Assembly: GCF_000321225.1 (NCBI RefSeq)
Contig: NW_004451861.1
Location: 1 to 64,000 of the forward strand
Reading direction: 5' to 3'
DNA length: 64,000 bases
DNA from: Odobenus rosmarus divergens
Lineage: Eukaryota > Chordata > Mammalia > Carnivora > Odobenidae
Shown here piece after piece: positions 1 to 10,084 of this stretch. A program made the position numbers and the translations under genes. The notes below the pieces were generated by a model. It saw only the letters and a program-made list of their open reading frames with translations, ran no database searches and was not told the DNA's origin. The stretch's first letter is position 1. Each line of letters opens with the position of its first letter.

Positions 1-116
1 TGGGTGTTATGCACAAACAATGAATCATGGAACACTGCATCAAAAACTAATGATGTAATGTATGGTGATTAACATAACAATAAAAAATTATTTAAAAAAA
101 AGAAAATGTTCAATTA
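1..116 (+). mobile_element. L1 LINE 3' end (sense), cut by window edge
   Basis: The window opens inside a carnivoran LINE-1 3' UTR and runs into an A-rich tail at about 80-116. The same end sequence, with the words GTGTTATGCACAAACAATG and AATGATGTAATGTATGGTG, recurs in antisense at 33266-33480 and 46361-46543. Only the tail is visible, so the 5' truncation point cannot be seen. Confidence 0.85.
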
Positions 117-1079
117 GAAAATGAACATATATGAAACAAAATAATTTTCTCTGCTGCAAATGTTCGTGATTAGTCAAAATGTTAGGGCTCGGTTTCAGGC
201 TGTATGCTCACATACACAAAATGAAGAAATTTTTTTGATTTCATATTTTTCCAGTCCTTATAGACGAATCCATTTAGAGGTGGCCTGTCCAAGGCTAGTG
301 GGAGTTTCCGTTAACACTGGAAGACTGACAGTGTTCAAGTATGGAAACCAGAATGAAACGGGAATAGGAGAAACATGGAGGGGCAGATTATCACGTCTTA
401 CTTTCTTTGAACCTTGAGCACTTACTTGGTTATGCCCAGTATATTTCTGGCCTGTGACTTCATGTTGTCTCCCTACTAGTTTGTGAGCGCCTCAAGAAAA
501 GTTTCCATCAGTTGGGATAGGCTTTTAAATACCAAAGTTCTCACTCATGCTAACTGGCCATTGTAGATCAACAAGAGGGCTCTGCTTATGGTTGTTACTG
601 AGAGATTCAGGGGCACAAACCATTTCTATCCCAGCTTTCACAATTGTGGAGGCAGAATAAAAAGATGTGGTGAGCCACATACTGGGTCTGAACGTTTTTT
701 TGTCCAGAAGAGATCCACATCACGTCTTTTCACATTTTCTTGGCCAAATGGTCACTCAGTTATGCTTGAGTTCAAGTGCGTGATGAAATACAAACCGATG
801 TGTGTCCAGAAGAGAGTCAAACACAGGCCGCTCTAATACGTTCCATGCCTGCCTTCTGTAATCCTCTTTCCAGCCCCGAGCATGGTTTCAGCAGATGGTA
901 TGGGGAATGATGAATGGATGGATGAGTGAATGCAGAAGTGGGGTCAGTATAATCCATAAGCTCAGGTGTCATGGTCTCGGAGAGGAGCACGCCAACTTAT
1001 AAAAGCAGGAGGGCACACTGCGTGTGTTCCATGGGGCGACCCTGAAACATTAGTTCCAGTTTCCAGTTCCAAATAGATT
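117..1079. other. No recognisable gene; unique-looking DNA
   Basis: I see no gene, RNA or repeat that I can name. Open frames at 160-417 and 588-836 are short, start at arbitrary ATGs and show no domain. A small GATG-rich patch lies near 908-932. Confidence 0.5.
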
Positions 1080-1095
1080 AAGAATACCCCATCCA

Positions 1096-1276
1096 GGGCG
1101 CCTGGGTGGCTCAGTTGGTTAAGCGACCGCCTTCGGCTCAGGTCATGATTCTGGAGTCCCGGGATCGAGTCCCACATCGGGCTCCCTGCTCAGCAGGGAG
1201 TCTGCTTCTCCCTCTGACCCTCTTCCTTCTCGTGCTCTCTGTCTCTCATTCTCTCTCTCTCAAATAAAAAAAAAAA
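1096..1276 (+). mobile_element. Can-SINE (tRNA-derived), full length, with target-site duplication
   Basis: The head GGGCGCCTGGGTGGCTCAG is followed by the tRNA-like B box GGGATCGAGTCCC, a CT-rich body and an A tail. A perfect 16-bp direct repeat, AAGAATACCCCATCCA, flanks it at 1080-1095 and 1277-1292. Such a clean duplication marks a fairly young insertion by the L1 machinery. Confidence 0.97.
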
Positions 1277-1525
1277 AAGAATACCCCATCCATCAAAAAT
1301 AAAAATAAAAAATTATAAAGTTAAATTAAAAAAAACATCCACCTATCACCATAGCATGCCACTGATAATGATGGAAGGAACACCAGTACAGAAGACCCTG
1401 CTACAGCAGCACAGAGAGAAAGGGGATACATCCATTATATGATTTGTATACTTCTGCATGGTTGAGGAATCTAGAATAATTTCATATTTATTTTATAAAA
1501 ATTAACAATTAAAAACTGCCATCCT

Positions 1526-1670
1526 GGGGGCACCTGGGTAGCTCAGTTGGTTAATGTTTGACTCTTGATTATCAGCTCAGGTCTTGATCTCAGGGTCATA
1601 AGTTCAAGCCCCACACTGGGCTCTGCACCAGGCATAGAGCCTTCTTAAAAAAAACAAAACAAAACAAAAA
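1526..1670 (+). mobile_element. Old, short Can-SINE
   Basis: The tRNA-like head (CACCTGGGTAGCTCAG) and a diverged B box (AAGTTCAAGCCCC) lead directly to an A-rich tail, without the long CT body of the younger copies. The flanks (AAAAACTGCCATCC near 1511 and AAAAACTACCACCC near 1669) look like a decayed target-site duplication. Confidence 0.85.
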
Positions 1671-2051
1671 AACTACCACCCCATTGAATTATACAAATTA
1701 TATGACTATGGAAATATTATGGAATCATAATTATATATAAGTGAATTATATATTTATTACTGAGATGACTACATGGGAAGCGGTAGTCACTTATTTTCAG
1801 ATGTGGACTTCACAATTTCAAATCCTTTCCCATCTTCATAGGACCTGAATTAAAGAACTGTTTAGGTACTAGTTTATTCATAGGGACCTGAATTTGTTAG
1901 ACTATACCTGACTTTGAGACTCTACGACCAAAACTAAGTAGCATGCTTTGCTAGCGGCCATAACAAAACTTACTTCCACTTGGGTTTGGTACTCTTTACA
2001 CTCGTGGCTAAAAGTAGGTATTTGAAAAACTGTGTAAAAATGTAGACGTAT

Positions 2052-2270
2052 AGGGGCGCCTGGGTGGCTCAGTCGTTAAGCGTCTGCCTTCGGCTCAGGT
2101 CATGATCCCAGGGTCCTGGGATTGAGCCCCGTATCAGGGTCCTGGGATCGAGCCCCTCATCGGGCTCCCTGCTCGGCGGGAAGCCTGCTTCTCCCTCTCC
2201 CATTCCCTCTGCTTGTGTTCCCTCTCTCACTATGTCTCTCACTGTCAAATAAATAAATAAAATCTTTTTT
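2052..2270 (+). mobile_element. Can-SINE with internal 26-bp tandem duplication
   Basis: The head, body and tail (AAATAAATAAATAAAATCTT) are intact. The B-box segment is present twice in tandem, at 2111-2136 and 2137-2162, both beginning GGGTCCTGGGAT. The copies differ at a few sites. The flanks show a poor duplication around AAAAATGTAG and AAAAATGCAG. Confidence 0.93.
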
Positions 2271-2604
2271 AAAAATGCAGTAATATAGTCTGTATTATTA
2301 AGGGAAAGATATTTCAGGATAAAGCAGAAAAGGGAATCTGCTTTCAAATGAAGAGAAGGAGCAGAGCAGACAACTTTTAAGGTACCTTCCTGACCCATAT
2401 GCCTCCTTCTGTAAAAACAATCCCCACAATTTACATGAGTAGAACCTCTGTATCTCATTTGTATTATGGAACTTTGCTCCCCTGGTCATTGCTAATTAGA
2501 ATACCGGTAGAGAGAGGAGCTTAGCTCTTCCAATCTCTCCCAGGAGTTTAGAATTGAAAAAGATACTAGTTATTCTCCGCTATGCATGAAATGGGAAGAC
2601 ATGC

Positions 2605-2900
2605 TTATCAGTTAGGATTAGGCTTTAGTTGCATGTAAAAAGAATTTCAAGATAACAATGGCTTAAGTAAGACGGTTAGTTCTTCACAAGAAGTCTGAAG
2701 GTAGGTACTCAGGAGCCTGAATAATAGCTCCACTTACTCAGAGATCCTTCCAGGTTATAGAGCCACCATGAGCCATCCCAGGGGAAAAAGAGAAACCAGT
2801 CTGCAGAAAAGAAAGAAGAGGAGGAAGAGAAGATGCAGATGTGTAGAAAGAAGTGAAAGGCCACGGGGTTTTAGAGGGAGACAGAGAAAGACTAGCTGCC
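2605..2900. repeat. Ancient dispersed-repeat-like sequence
   Basis: The words CAATGGCTTAAGTAAGA and AAGTCTGAAGGTAGG are diverged forms of a common mammalian interspersed repeat that I cannot place in a family. A purine-rich GAAGAG patch sits at about 2805-2835. No gene is visible from here to 3840. Confidence 0.4.
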
Positions 2901-3840
2901 TGGCTTCTCGAAGGATTTCTTCTTGATTCCTACCTTATGAAGACTGATTGTAGGTTCTGTCTTTGTTTTCTGTCAGATGCCTCTATATTACAATCAATTA
3001 TCCCTTTTACACTATTTTAAATGGATTTCTATTTTTTTTACAACCCCACCCCAAAAAAAGCTAAAACTGAAAGTTACAAAAATCAAGCATAGAAAAGAAC
3101 AGAAATGACTTCTCACATGCCCTGCTGGAGCAAAAGTGTTCAGAACAAGGAAGGATTCTATCAAGTCGGGCAGGGAGCTAGAATTCCTCCTGACTTTGGA
3201 GGGTGGCTAGAATTTGACACATAACAATGGTCAGGGGGCATTTCCTGTACTAGTGTTAGTTGCAGAAAACCAAAAGTCTTAGAAATATAACTGGGAAATT
3301 ATGTGTACAAATTACTGGGAGGTTTGGAGGGGCAGGTTCTAGGCTAGCTTCCAGAAATGCCTCCTAGGACATGACCGCTGAATGGGTCCGTGAGGAGCTG
3401 TTGCCCCTGCGGTAGTCAGAAGGGAAAGAAATCAAGAAGCACCCTCTGGAATAATTGAGTTCAAGCATATACCACTAAAGCTGCAGCCTAGGAAGCCACG
3501 GCCACTGTTGCTGCCACTGACCCTCCACAACCTCAAGGCCAGTGACTGGACCTTGGATCACCGAATTTGACTTCTGCTGTTTTATTAAAAAAATAGGTTT
3601 AGGAAAATTTGAGGACACTAGAAATTATAAGAAATGCATAGTACATAATCGATATAAGTAGGAATATAAGTGCAGAAGTTCCACAAATACTAAAGTAAAT
3701 ATTTCATAAGAATGAAATATATTAAAAAGCATTATTTCATTCCACTGAGTTTATTAGTATGAATTTTTGCACCCTCAGAAGTGAGAGTTTTTTTGCAGTG
3801 TGGATTTTGATTGGTAGATCATATTGGACTGAGAATTATT
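2901..3840. other. No recognisable feature
   Basis: Moderately AT-rich sequence. I see no gene, RNA or repeat that I can name. Confidence 0.45.
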
Positions 3841-3855
3841 TGTGTATTTGTATGT

Positions 3856-3887
3856 TGTGTGTATATATATGTATATATATACACACA
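3856..3887. repeat. Alternating purine/pyrimidine palindrome
   Basis: Two perfect 15-base arms (TGTGTGTATATATAT and its reverse complement) are separated by only two bases. The whole stretch alternates purine and pyrimidine. It can in principle extrude as a cruciform or adopt Z-DNA, and probably arose from a (TG)n(TA)n microsatellite. Confidence 0.9.
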
Positions 3888-3994
3888 CATATATACATAA
3901 ACAAATGTTAATGCCTACCATAGCTCAAGTAAATAAGGGAATCTGTGAGGTGGGGAAAATGGGAATTTAGTTTTGAGAACTTAATAGATTCATA

Positions 3995-4180
3995 TGCTGC
4001 CAAAGCTGTGAAGGTCATCGGAAACTCTTTGTTCAACCTTATTATTTTACAGACGACTAAGGGAGACAGTAAGACTCAGGGAGGCTAAGGTGACTTGTTC
4101 ATGGTCAGGTTGCTCTGGCAAACCATGAACTTGAATTTGGAACTTCTGACTTCTAATCAGGTGTCTCTCTATTAAATTAC
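3995..4180 (-). repeat. MIR-like SINE fragment (antisense)
   Basis: The order TTATTTTACAGACGACTAAGG followed by a TGACTTGTTCATGGTCA motif matches the antisense MIR core (ATTTTACAGATGAGGAAAC and AGGTCACACAG), strongly diverged. Confidence 0.5.
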
Positions 4181-4292
4181 AAGCTTGATATTTAGGTGAA
4201 CCAGAAGAGCTGAAAGTTCAACATGTCTGAAGATCTACGCGAAGGAGTGAGCCTGTTCCCTGCAGCACCTGCCCAGAGGCTGGTCTGCCGGC

Positions 4293-4403
4293 TTAGCAGC
4301 AGCATTACTTCTTGCAACAGCTCTTCTGCTGGCAACAGCACTTCCCACCGCCTCAGCCACACGAGCCACAGCCACCACAACTTCCGCAGCCACAGCACTC
4401 CAT
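4293..4403 (-). pseudogene. SCYGR/KRTAP28-like small cysteine-glycine repeat protein, broken copy
   Basis: Read on the minus strand from the ATG at 4403 (context ACACCATGG), the frame gives MECCGCGSCGGCGSCG, then a TGA at codon 17, then GGGKCCCQQKSCCKK, a TAA at codon 33, CCC and a final stop at codon 37. The glycine-cysteine start and the QQK-CC-KK-x-CCC ending match, from memory, the two ends of human small cysteine and glycine repeat proteins (the SCYGR or KRTAP28 family, hair-keratin-associated type, about 90-100 residues). The second stop fits a CAA-to-TAA change in the usual KKQCCC ending. Most of the middle, roughly 50-60 codons, is missing. Two nonsense codons plus the deletion make a pseudogene the simplest reading. 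No paralogue is seen elsewhere in the window, although this family normally occurs as clusters of single-exon genes. What it could be instead: a chance Cys/Gly-rich stretch, which I think unlikely because both ends match in order and in one frame. Confidence 0.7.
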
Positions 4404-4500
4404 GGTGTCAGGAGAGAGGACTCAGGAGAGGCGAGGAGGGAGACTCAGGGGACGAGGGAGATCTGATGCCGCCTTCTGCTGGGGGAGCCCCTTATGTACC
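4404..4500 (-). promoter_or_regulatory. Probable relict promoter and 5' UTR of the SCYGR-like pseudogene
   Basis: On the minus strand the word GGTACATAAGGGGC (4487-4500) lies about 90 bases before the ATG and resembles the TATA-type box of compact keratin-associated protein genes. It is followed by a CT-rich leader ending in CTGACACCATGG. The layout is typical of such single-exon genes. There is no evidence that it is still active. Confidence 0.4.
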
Positions 4501-4509
4501 ATCTTTGGT

Positions 4510-5185
4510 TTGGGCTTGACCCAAGCACATGACTAGTTCCCTGTTGTTGTTTATTTCCATTTCTCTGGGCACATTTTGCAGTACCTCTGGTTTACTTCCT
4601 TAAGAAAATTTGGCCTCTTAAAATAGCTTGAGCTCTGAATTTCTGTGTTCCAATGACATATTTACAATAGGACTATGAGGGTCTGAAGTATTTTACTGTC
4701 TTTATTTTCTGCCCAACCAAAGCCACTCTGACTCCGAAGTCTTGACCTAAGCATTGATTCAAATTGTGACATCTGATCTTCTCCACGTGTATTCAGTGTC
4801 CTCACTGATCCCTTAAGAGAAAAGAAAAACCTTCTGAGGCTGATGTCTCTGCCATCAGAGGTATCAAAACTTAGGCCACTTCTGAACTCCCCTGTGTCCA
4901 GGCTTCAAGGAGAAAAGCCTGGGGAGCCTTTCCAACCTTTTTCACGCTTCCTGCTGTCCTGAGTTCGCGCTCAGCTCCTTCAAATAAACTAAAAGATATG
5001 ATGAGAGTCACTTAAACATTAGTAAAAAGAAGTTAGCAAGAAGACTCCAAATTGTAAGACTTTGGGTCCTGGAATCAAGTCTTGGAGCTGCTGGTGCACC
5101 TTGAGCTATGTGCAGCCTCCTAATTGTGACCAAGCAGGTGCAGACAGGCCCATCATGCGGGCTCTCCAGCCCAGGAATGCGAACC
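4510..5185. other. No recognisable feature
   Basis: I see no gene or named repeat here. GC content rises toward the minisatellite that follows. Confidence 0.4.
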
Positions 5186-5190
5186 GCAAG

Positions 5191-5615
5191 CATGGCAGGG
5201 TCCCCGAGAGCGTGGCGGGGTCCCCGAGAGCGTGGCGGGGTCCCCGAGAGCGTGGCGGGGTCCCCGAGAGCGTGGCGGCGTCCCCGAGAGCGTGGCGGGG
5301 TCCCCGAGAGCGTGGCGGGATTCCCGAGAGCGTGGCGGGGTCCCCGAGAGCGTGGCGGGGTTCCCAGAGCATGGCGCCTCCCCCGAGAGCATGGTGGCGT
5401 CCCCGAGAGCGTGGCGGCGTCCCCGAGAGCGTGGCGGGGTCCCCGAGAGCGTGGCGGCGTCCCCGAGAGCGTGGCGGGGTCCCCGAGAGCGTGGCGGCGT
5501 CCCCGAGAGCGTGGCGGGGTCCCCGAGAGCATGGCGCCTCCCCCGAGAGCATGGTGGCGTCCCCGAGAGCGTGGCGGCGTCCGAGAGCGTGGCGGGGTCC
5601 CCGAGAGCATGGCGG
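5191..5615. repeat. CpG-rich 20-bp minisatellite, about 21 units
   Basis: The unit TCCCCGAGAGCGTGGCGGGG is repeated about 21 times with few changes (GGCGGGG or GGCGGCG endings, CATGGCGCC and CATGGTGGC variants). A three-unit variant block at about 5363-5420 recurs about 160 bases later at 5523-5580, so there is higher-order duplication. Each unit holds three or four CpGs. Because 20 is not a multiple of three and the unit lacks stops, several frames on both strands stay open across the array; the long frames there (5008-5751) are artefacts and not a gene. Confidence 0.97.
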
Positions 5616-6425
5616 CTTTCCACCAGGGCACAGAAACAGGAGGGCAGGAATAGGTGAAAAACGTAATCAGTATACGTTTGGATTTGGCAAATCAATCACG
5701 TGTTACCTTCAGAATACAACCGAGCGAAGTACAGGTCAATCTGGTTTGTAAGCTACAGCCCCTCCGGCAGCTGAGCGGGAGTGCACATAGCAACGAGGCA
5801 GCTGGGGGCCACGCGATGAGCCCTGTTGTAAAGGCAGGTCCCGGCGATAGGCCCTCCTTCGCAGAGCAGGTCTGGGGCGGGGCGGTGAGTCCTCAGTCGT
5901 AACACCAGTCTCCCGCGGACCAGGGGCACCCCTCCATCCGGGCAGGAGGATCTCGGCCCTGCACGTTAGGGTCCCACATGCCACAAACACACAAAAATAA
6001 ATCGACTAAAGCACACAAGGGCCCCTCTGCCCCTGAGGAGCCAGAGCCGAGCCTGGGAGCCTAAGCATCTGCTGCATGAGCTGATGAACCCGCTCAGGCC
6101 CCAGGGAGGTGGTGTGTCCTCAGCCCTGCCCCGTGTCCCTGCCACAGGAGCTTGCTGCCTCTGCCACGGAGGTTTGTGGGCTGATTGCTTCAGAGCGTGT
6201 GCCGGGAGGGTGTGTGTGGCGGAAACACTTAGGCAAGAGAAAAGACAGATTTACTTGTTAAATCTTTCTCAGCACGAATACAGAATAGTCTTGTATAATA
6301 AAGTCTCACTTCCGGTCAGACCTGGCAAGCGTCCATTGTCTTGCTTCTCCTTGGGTTCTAATTAGTTGTTCTGCGGGGCTCACGTGTCACTGTGGTGTTC
6401 GCAACCGTTGCCGGAAGTAGCTGAG
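5616..6425. other. GC-rich, CpG-containing block; possibly LTR-derived
   Basis: From 5740 to about 6240 the sequence is GC-rich with several CpGs (GGGGCGGGGCGG near 5876). Near 6292-6312 a TATAATAAAG poly(A)-like signal is followed by CTCACTTCCGG, resembling the R/U5 part of a retroviral LTR. I see no matching PBS, polypurine tract or second LTR, so this is only a suggestion. No credible coding frame is present. Confidence 0.35.
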
Positions 6426-8525
6426 CAATGTTTACCAGATTACACAATTCATATTCCTCTTAGATTTGTTTGCATGTCCTTCTAGACATAATGGGCCTGA
6501 AATAGCCTATTGATTCTTTCCTTTGGCAATGAATGGACATCAAACACTAGACTTGTGAATACCTTTACCTTCTTAACATATTTGCCAAAATTTAATTACA
6601 TTAAAACATTTTCAGCTTTATTTAAATAATATTTATTTAAAATGTGGATGTTCATTAATTATATTTGATTTTTCTTTTAATTTGGTAGGTAATCTTGCAG
6701 GGTTTTTTTTTTTTCAAGAAAGGTAACTTTTAAACATGTGAAAAGTACTTCAAAAAATTTTTTTTTACTTTTACAATTCCTATATTTTGTTCTTTTGATG
6801 AAATATATTCAAATTTTGTATAGTTTAAATACTATTACATTTTATTTTTAATCCTTTGGTCAATTATAAATACTTAGTTTATTGAATGAAGGTAAGGGAA
6901 AACATTCTAGTATAAAGATACAATAATTTATGATATATGTGCATCTCTATTTTACTAATCTAAACAGCCTGACCCATCAACAGAATACCCAACCATAATG
7001 CAATAGTGATTAAATTCAGTTGACTTTGCTATTTTGCCAAAAATCGCGGATTTACACATATTTTTTTTCATTTGGTTGTTATAAAGGTATATTTGATAAG
7101 GCAGAAGGATAGAGCATATCTCAACTATCTGCTAGAGTAATTTATCACTTTTTAATATTGAGACATGCAGTCTGCAGGCTTTAATTTTTATTCACATCTT
7201 GGCCCTGCCAGTGTTAGGGTGGGGCTTGCATGCAAACACAAGTGGACAGCATCCACCAGCCCAGAGAGATGGTGGAGTGTGATTGGAACCTAGGGAGCAG
7301 GGAGAAGCTGGGATGGAGGAGATCAGTTAGCAATGCAGGGGACACACTCCAGAGAGGCTTGAAAACCACTCTCGGCCCTTTGCGTTCATCCTGTGGGTGA
7401 CTGGGAGCCCTGAAAGGTTAGGCACAAGAGGAAGAAGTCCCAGTAGTCCAGGGAACAGGTGAATTGCTCTTCCCACCGGGCAGTCAGTAACGATGCTCGG
7501 AACCATATCTTCTGGGAGGGAAGCCCCAAGACGCTATTACTCGACCGTCAAAGGATGGGAGGCAGGGCTTGAATAGGTCCATTTCAAATCTTGCTTTCAC
7601 AGGGAGTTACCCTCTTTTAGAAAAGTGAGCACTGGTTATTATTGTTCTTCCCAAGGTAAAAAAAAAAAAAAATACTAAGAGAAAAGAGAGCACATTCTTT
7701 AAAATGGAATATCTGGTCACTCATTCTGTTGTTCATGGGATGCTTTAGGAGAGAGTACCTGTGGAGGGAATGTTGTTGGATGTGAAATTGGGAGGGGGTC
7801 ATGATTTATTAGGAAAATGCATGGGGGGTGGGGCGTAGGAGTCAGTCCCCTCCAGATGTTTGGCTTGTGCAGGTCCCTCTAGCTTCATGTGACTTCCTCA
7901 CAAATAATTTCTTCCGGTCTAATGTTGCCATTATGTGGTCATTCCCCTGATCTTATATCACATTCCACATTTCATTGAGAACATTATTCACTGAAAATAA
8001 ACATTATTAATTTAATGGGATCCGATTTTAGTCCACAATCAACATGAACCTTGGCATTCATCTTCCTAAAATGCTCACCTCTGCCCAAGGCTCAACTCGG
8101 AGCCATAAAATAGGAAGTAGACAAGACCTTGCTCTCTCCACTTTTCTACCTCAGAAGAAAGAGGAATATTCATCTGAGGGAAGGACATGGATTAGGGTGA
8201 AAGGGAAAGTAGGAACACACATGTGATTCTTTTAGAATCTTGCGTCTTCTCTATGGCAGAGCAGTAATAAAAGCCTCCAGGAAAAATTCTGAGTAGCAAT
8301 TCTAATAGAGTCATTTGTCATGTATCAGCAGCAAATGACCATGAATGAAATGATAGTGAGTTGTCTTGCCCGTGGAGGTAGTTTCCATACAGTTTCTAAT
8401 CCAGTGACCATCATCATTTAGACATAGAGTATTTGACCTTGCAGTTTTGTGCACATAGAAGCACATACGACAATTGTTTAGAGTCATGAAAACTTATAAG
8501 TCATTGGAGTGTTAGTTGAAGGATA
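6426..8525. other. AT-rich stretch without recognisable gene
   Basis: The part at 6590-7090 is strongly AT-rich with homopolymer runs. A poly(A) run lies at about 7658-7672. The part at 7200-8500 is less biased. I see no exon, RNA gene or repeat that I can name with confidence. Confidence 0.45.
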
Positions 8526-8534
8526 GCTCACTGA

Positions 8535-8718
8535 TTAATTCCTTCAGCAAATACTTACTGAGAATCTACTGTGTAGGCTCTGTTCTAAGCAAATGGGATG
8601 AATCAGTGAACAAATGCAACATAGATCCCTGCTCCACAAAGCTTCCACACTCATGGGTAGAAACAAAACATAAATATAATGGATAAATACTGAGGACATT
8701 AGAAAGTGGTAAGTTCCA
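8535..8718 (-). mobile_element. L2 LINE 3' end (antisense)
   Basis: CAGCAAATACTTACTGAG followed by CTACTGTGTAGGCTCTGTTCTAAG is the antisense L2 3' end (consensus CAACAAATATTTATTGAGCACC). It continues through the usual GAATCAGTGAACAAA and is then cut by the SINE at 8719. Confidence 0.85.
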
Positions 8719-8898
8719 GTGCACCTGGGTGGCTCAGTTGGTTGAGCATCTGCCTTCAGCTCCAGTCGTGATCCCGGGGTCCTGGGATCGAGTCCCACGT
8801 CTGGTTCCTTGCTCGGCAGGGAGCCTGCTTCTCCCTCTGCCTGCCGCTCCCCCTGCTTGTGCTCATTCTCTCTCCCTGACAAATAAATAAATAAAATC
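8719..8898 (+). mobile_element. Can-SINE
   Basis: The head (GCACCTGGGTGGCTCAG), the B box GGGATCGAGTCCC and the tail (AAATAAATAAATAAAATCTTT) are complete. The A-rich tail has grown into the GAAA microsatellite that follows. Confidence 0.95.
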
Positions 8899-8900
8899 TT

Positions 8901-8913
8901 TGAGAGAAAGAAA

Positions 8914-8962
<49 letters not shown>

Positions 8963-8968
8963 AAAAAA
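8901..8968. repeat. (GAAA)n microsatellite at SINE tail
   Basis: About 14 GAAA units directly follow the SINE tail, the usual origin of such tracts. The purine-only strand can form triplex DNA. The open frame across it (KKERKKERK pattern) is an artefact. Confidence 0.95.
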
Positions 8969-9074
8969 AATTCCTTAGAAAAGGAAAGCAAAATAAGAAA
9001 AATTAGTAGTGTGGAGTGGTTTTGTACTTTCAAATTAAATCATATCTATATCATGTGTTTCATGCAGCTTTTTA

Positions 9075-9271
9075 TCTTTTTTAAGAGACAGTGTGCACAT
9101 GAGCAGGCGGGGAGGGGTGGAGGGAGAAGCAGAGAGAGAATCTCAAGCAAGCTCCACACTCAGCGCTCAACGCAGAGCCCCATGCAGGGCTGGATCTCAC
9201 GACCCTAAGATCATGACCTGAACTGAAACCAAGAATCAAATGCTTAACTGACTGACCCACCCAGGCGCCTC
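9075..9271 (-). mobile_element. Can-SINE (minus) with target-site duplication
   Basis: The reverse complement shows the head (AGGCGCCTGGGTGGGTCAG) and CT-rich body, with a short tail. A perfect 15-bp repeat, TCATGCAGCTTTTTA, flanks it at 9060-9074 and 9272-9286. The body is diverged from the other copies, so this is an older subfamily. Confidence 0.95.
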
Positions 9272-9390
9272 TCATGCAGCTTTTTAAAAATGAGATATGT
9301 GTATAGAGCACACACTGAAAAATCTCTAAGACAAGTTAAGAGGGGGAAAAAGCAAGTTACAGAACACTATGAACTCATTTTAAAAAAGTA

Positions 9391-9425
9391 CCTGTGTGTG
9401 TGTGTATGTGTGTCCATGTGTCTCC
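9391..9425. repeat. (TG)n microsatellite
   Basis: A short, interrupted TG tract (CTGTGTGTGTGTGTATGTG). Confidence 0.85.
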
Positions 9426-10080
9426 AGAAACAACTGAAAAGACACACTCTAAAACATGCTTCTGCACATCTCCCATCTCCCCACCACCCAAACTGTGGCA
9501 GACACACTAGGTAGGTCACTTCATCCCCGGTGGGTTTTTCCAAGCCCTGCTCCCATTGAGAGTGACCCTGTGAGGGTCCACACTTTCTACAGGGGTTCCT
9601 GCTTCAGTTCTCCCCTTCACCCACTGAGTTTGTAGTCCTCTACCTCTTCTTCCCATGTTCTAAATATTTTGTAGAGAGGAAAGACTTTTTGGGGTGTCCG
9701 ATCTACCATCCTGCCAGAAATGGAAGTGATCTGTAGAATTTTTTAGAAAGGCATATAAAGCTAACATTAAAGTGAAAAACAACAACTAGATTTGTTCATT
9801 CTGTATCTGTTCTTGAAAGGGATGTATTGACAACTGGATGCCACATCATGGGGAAAGAATTCTTTGCCTAGCAAAATGTGAGGAGAAACCCTCAGGAAAA
9901 CTGGCAGAGCCCTCCAGCATGGGTGATGTTGTCGGGAAAAACACGCCAAAAACCCTGCAATCACATCTGAGTCATTCGCTGTTCTAGAAATTAGCACATA
10001 GTTGGAATGATAACCTACGTTTCATTAACTCTAAAACAAAATAATTTATACGCATAATTTTTAGTTTTTTTTCAACCTAT
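9426..10080. other. No recognisable feature
   Basis: I see no gene, RNA or repeat that I can name. Confidence 0.4.
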
Positions 10081-10084
10081 CAAT

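Noticed and set aside
1096..1180. tRNA-like A and B boxes at SINE heads (also at other SINE heads)
   Set aside because: These are the tRNA-derived promoters of Can-SINEs; none folds as a complete tRNA with an acceptor stem and CCA context.
4223..4536. Plus-strand open frames over the pseudogene (Ser/His-rich and Gln/Pro-rich)
   Set aside because: They are the antisense shadow of the Cys/Gly codons of the SCYGR-like remnant.
5008..5751. Several long overlapping open frames (up to 229 codons) on both strands, Arg/Pro/Gly-rich
   Set aside because: They are a mechanical result of a stop-free 20-bp repeat read in all frames; the peptide repeats are identical shifts of each other.
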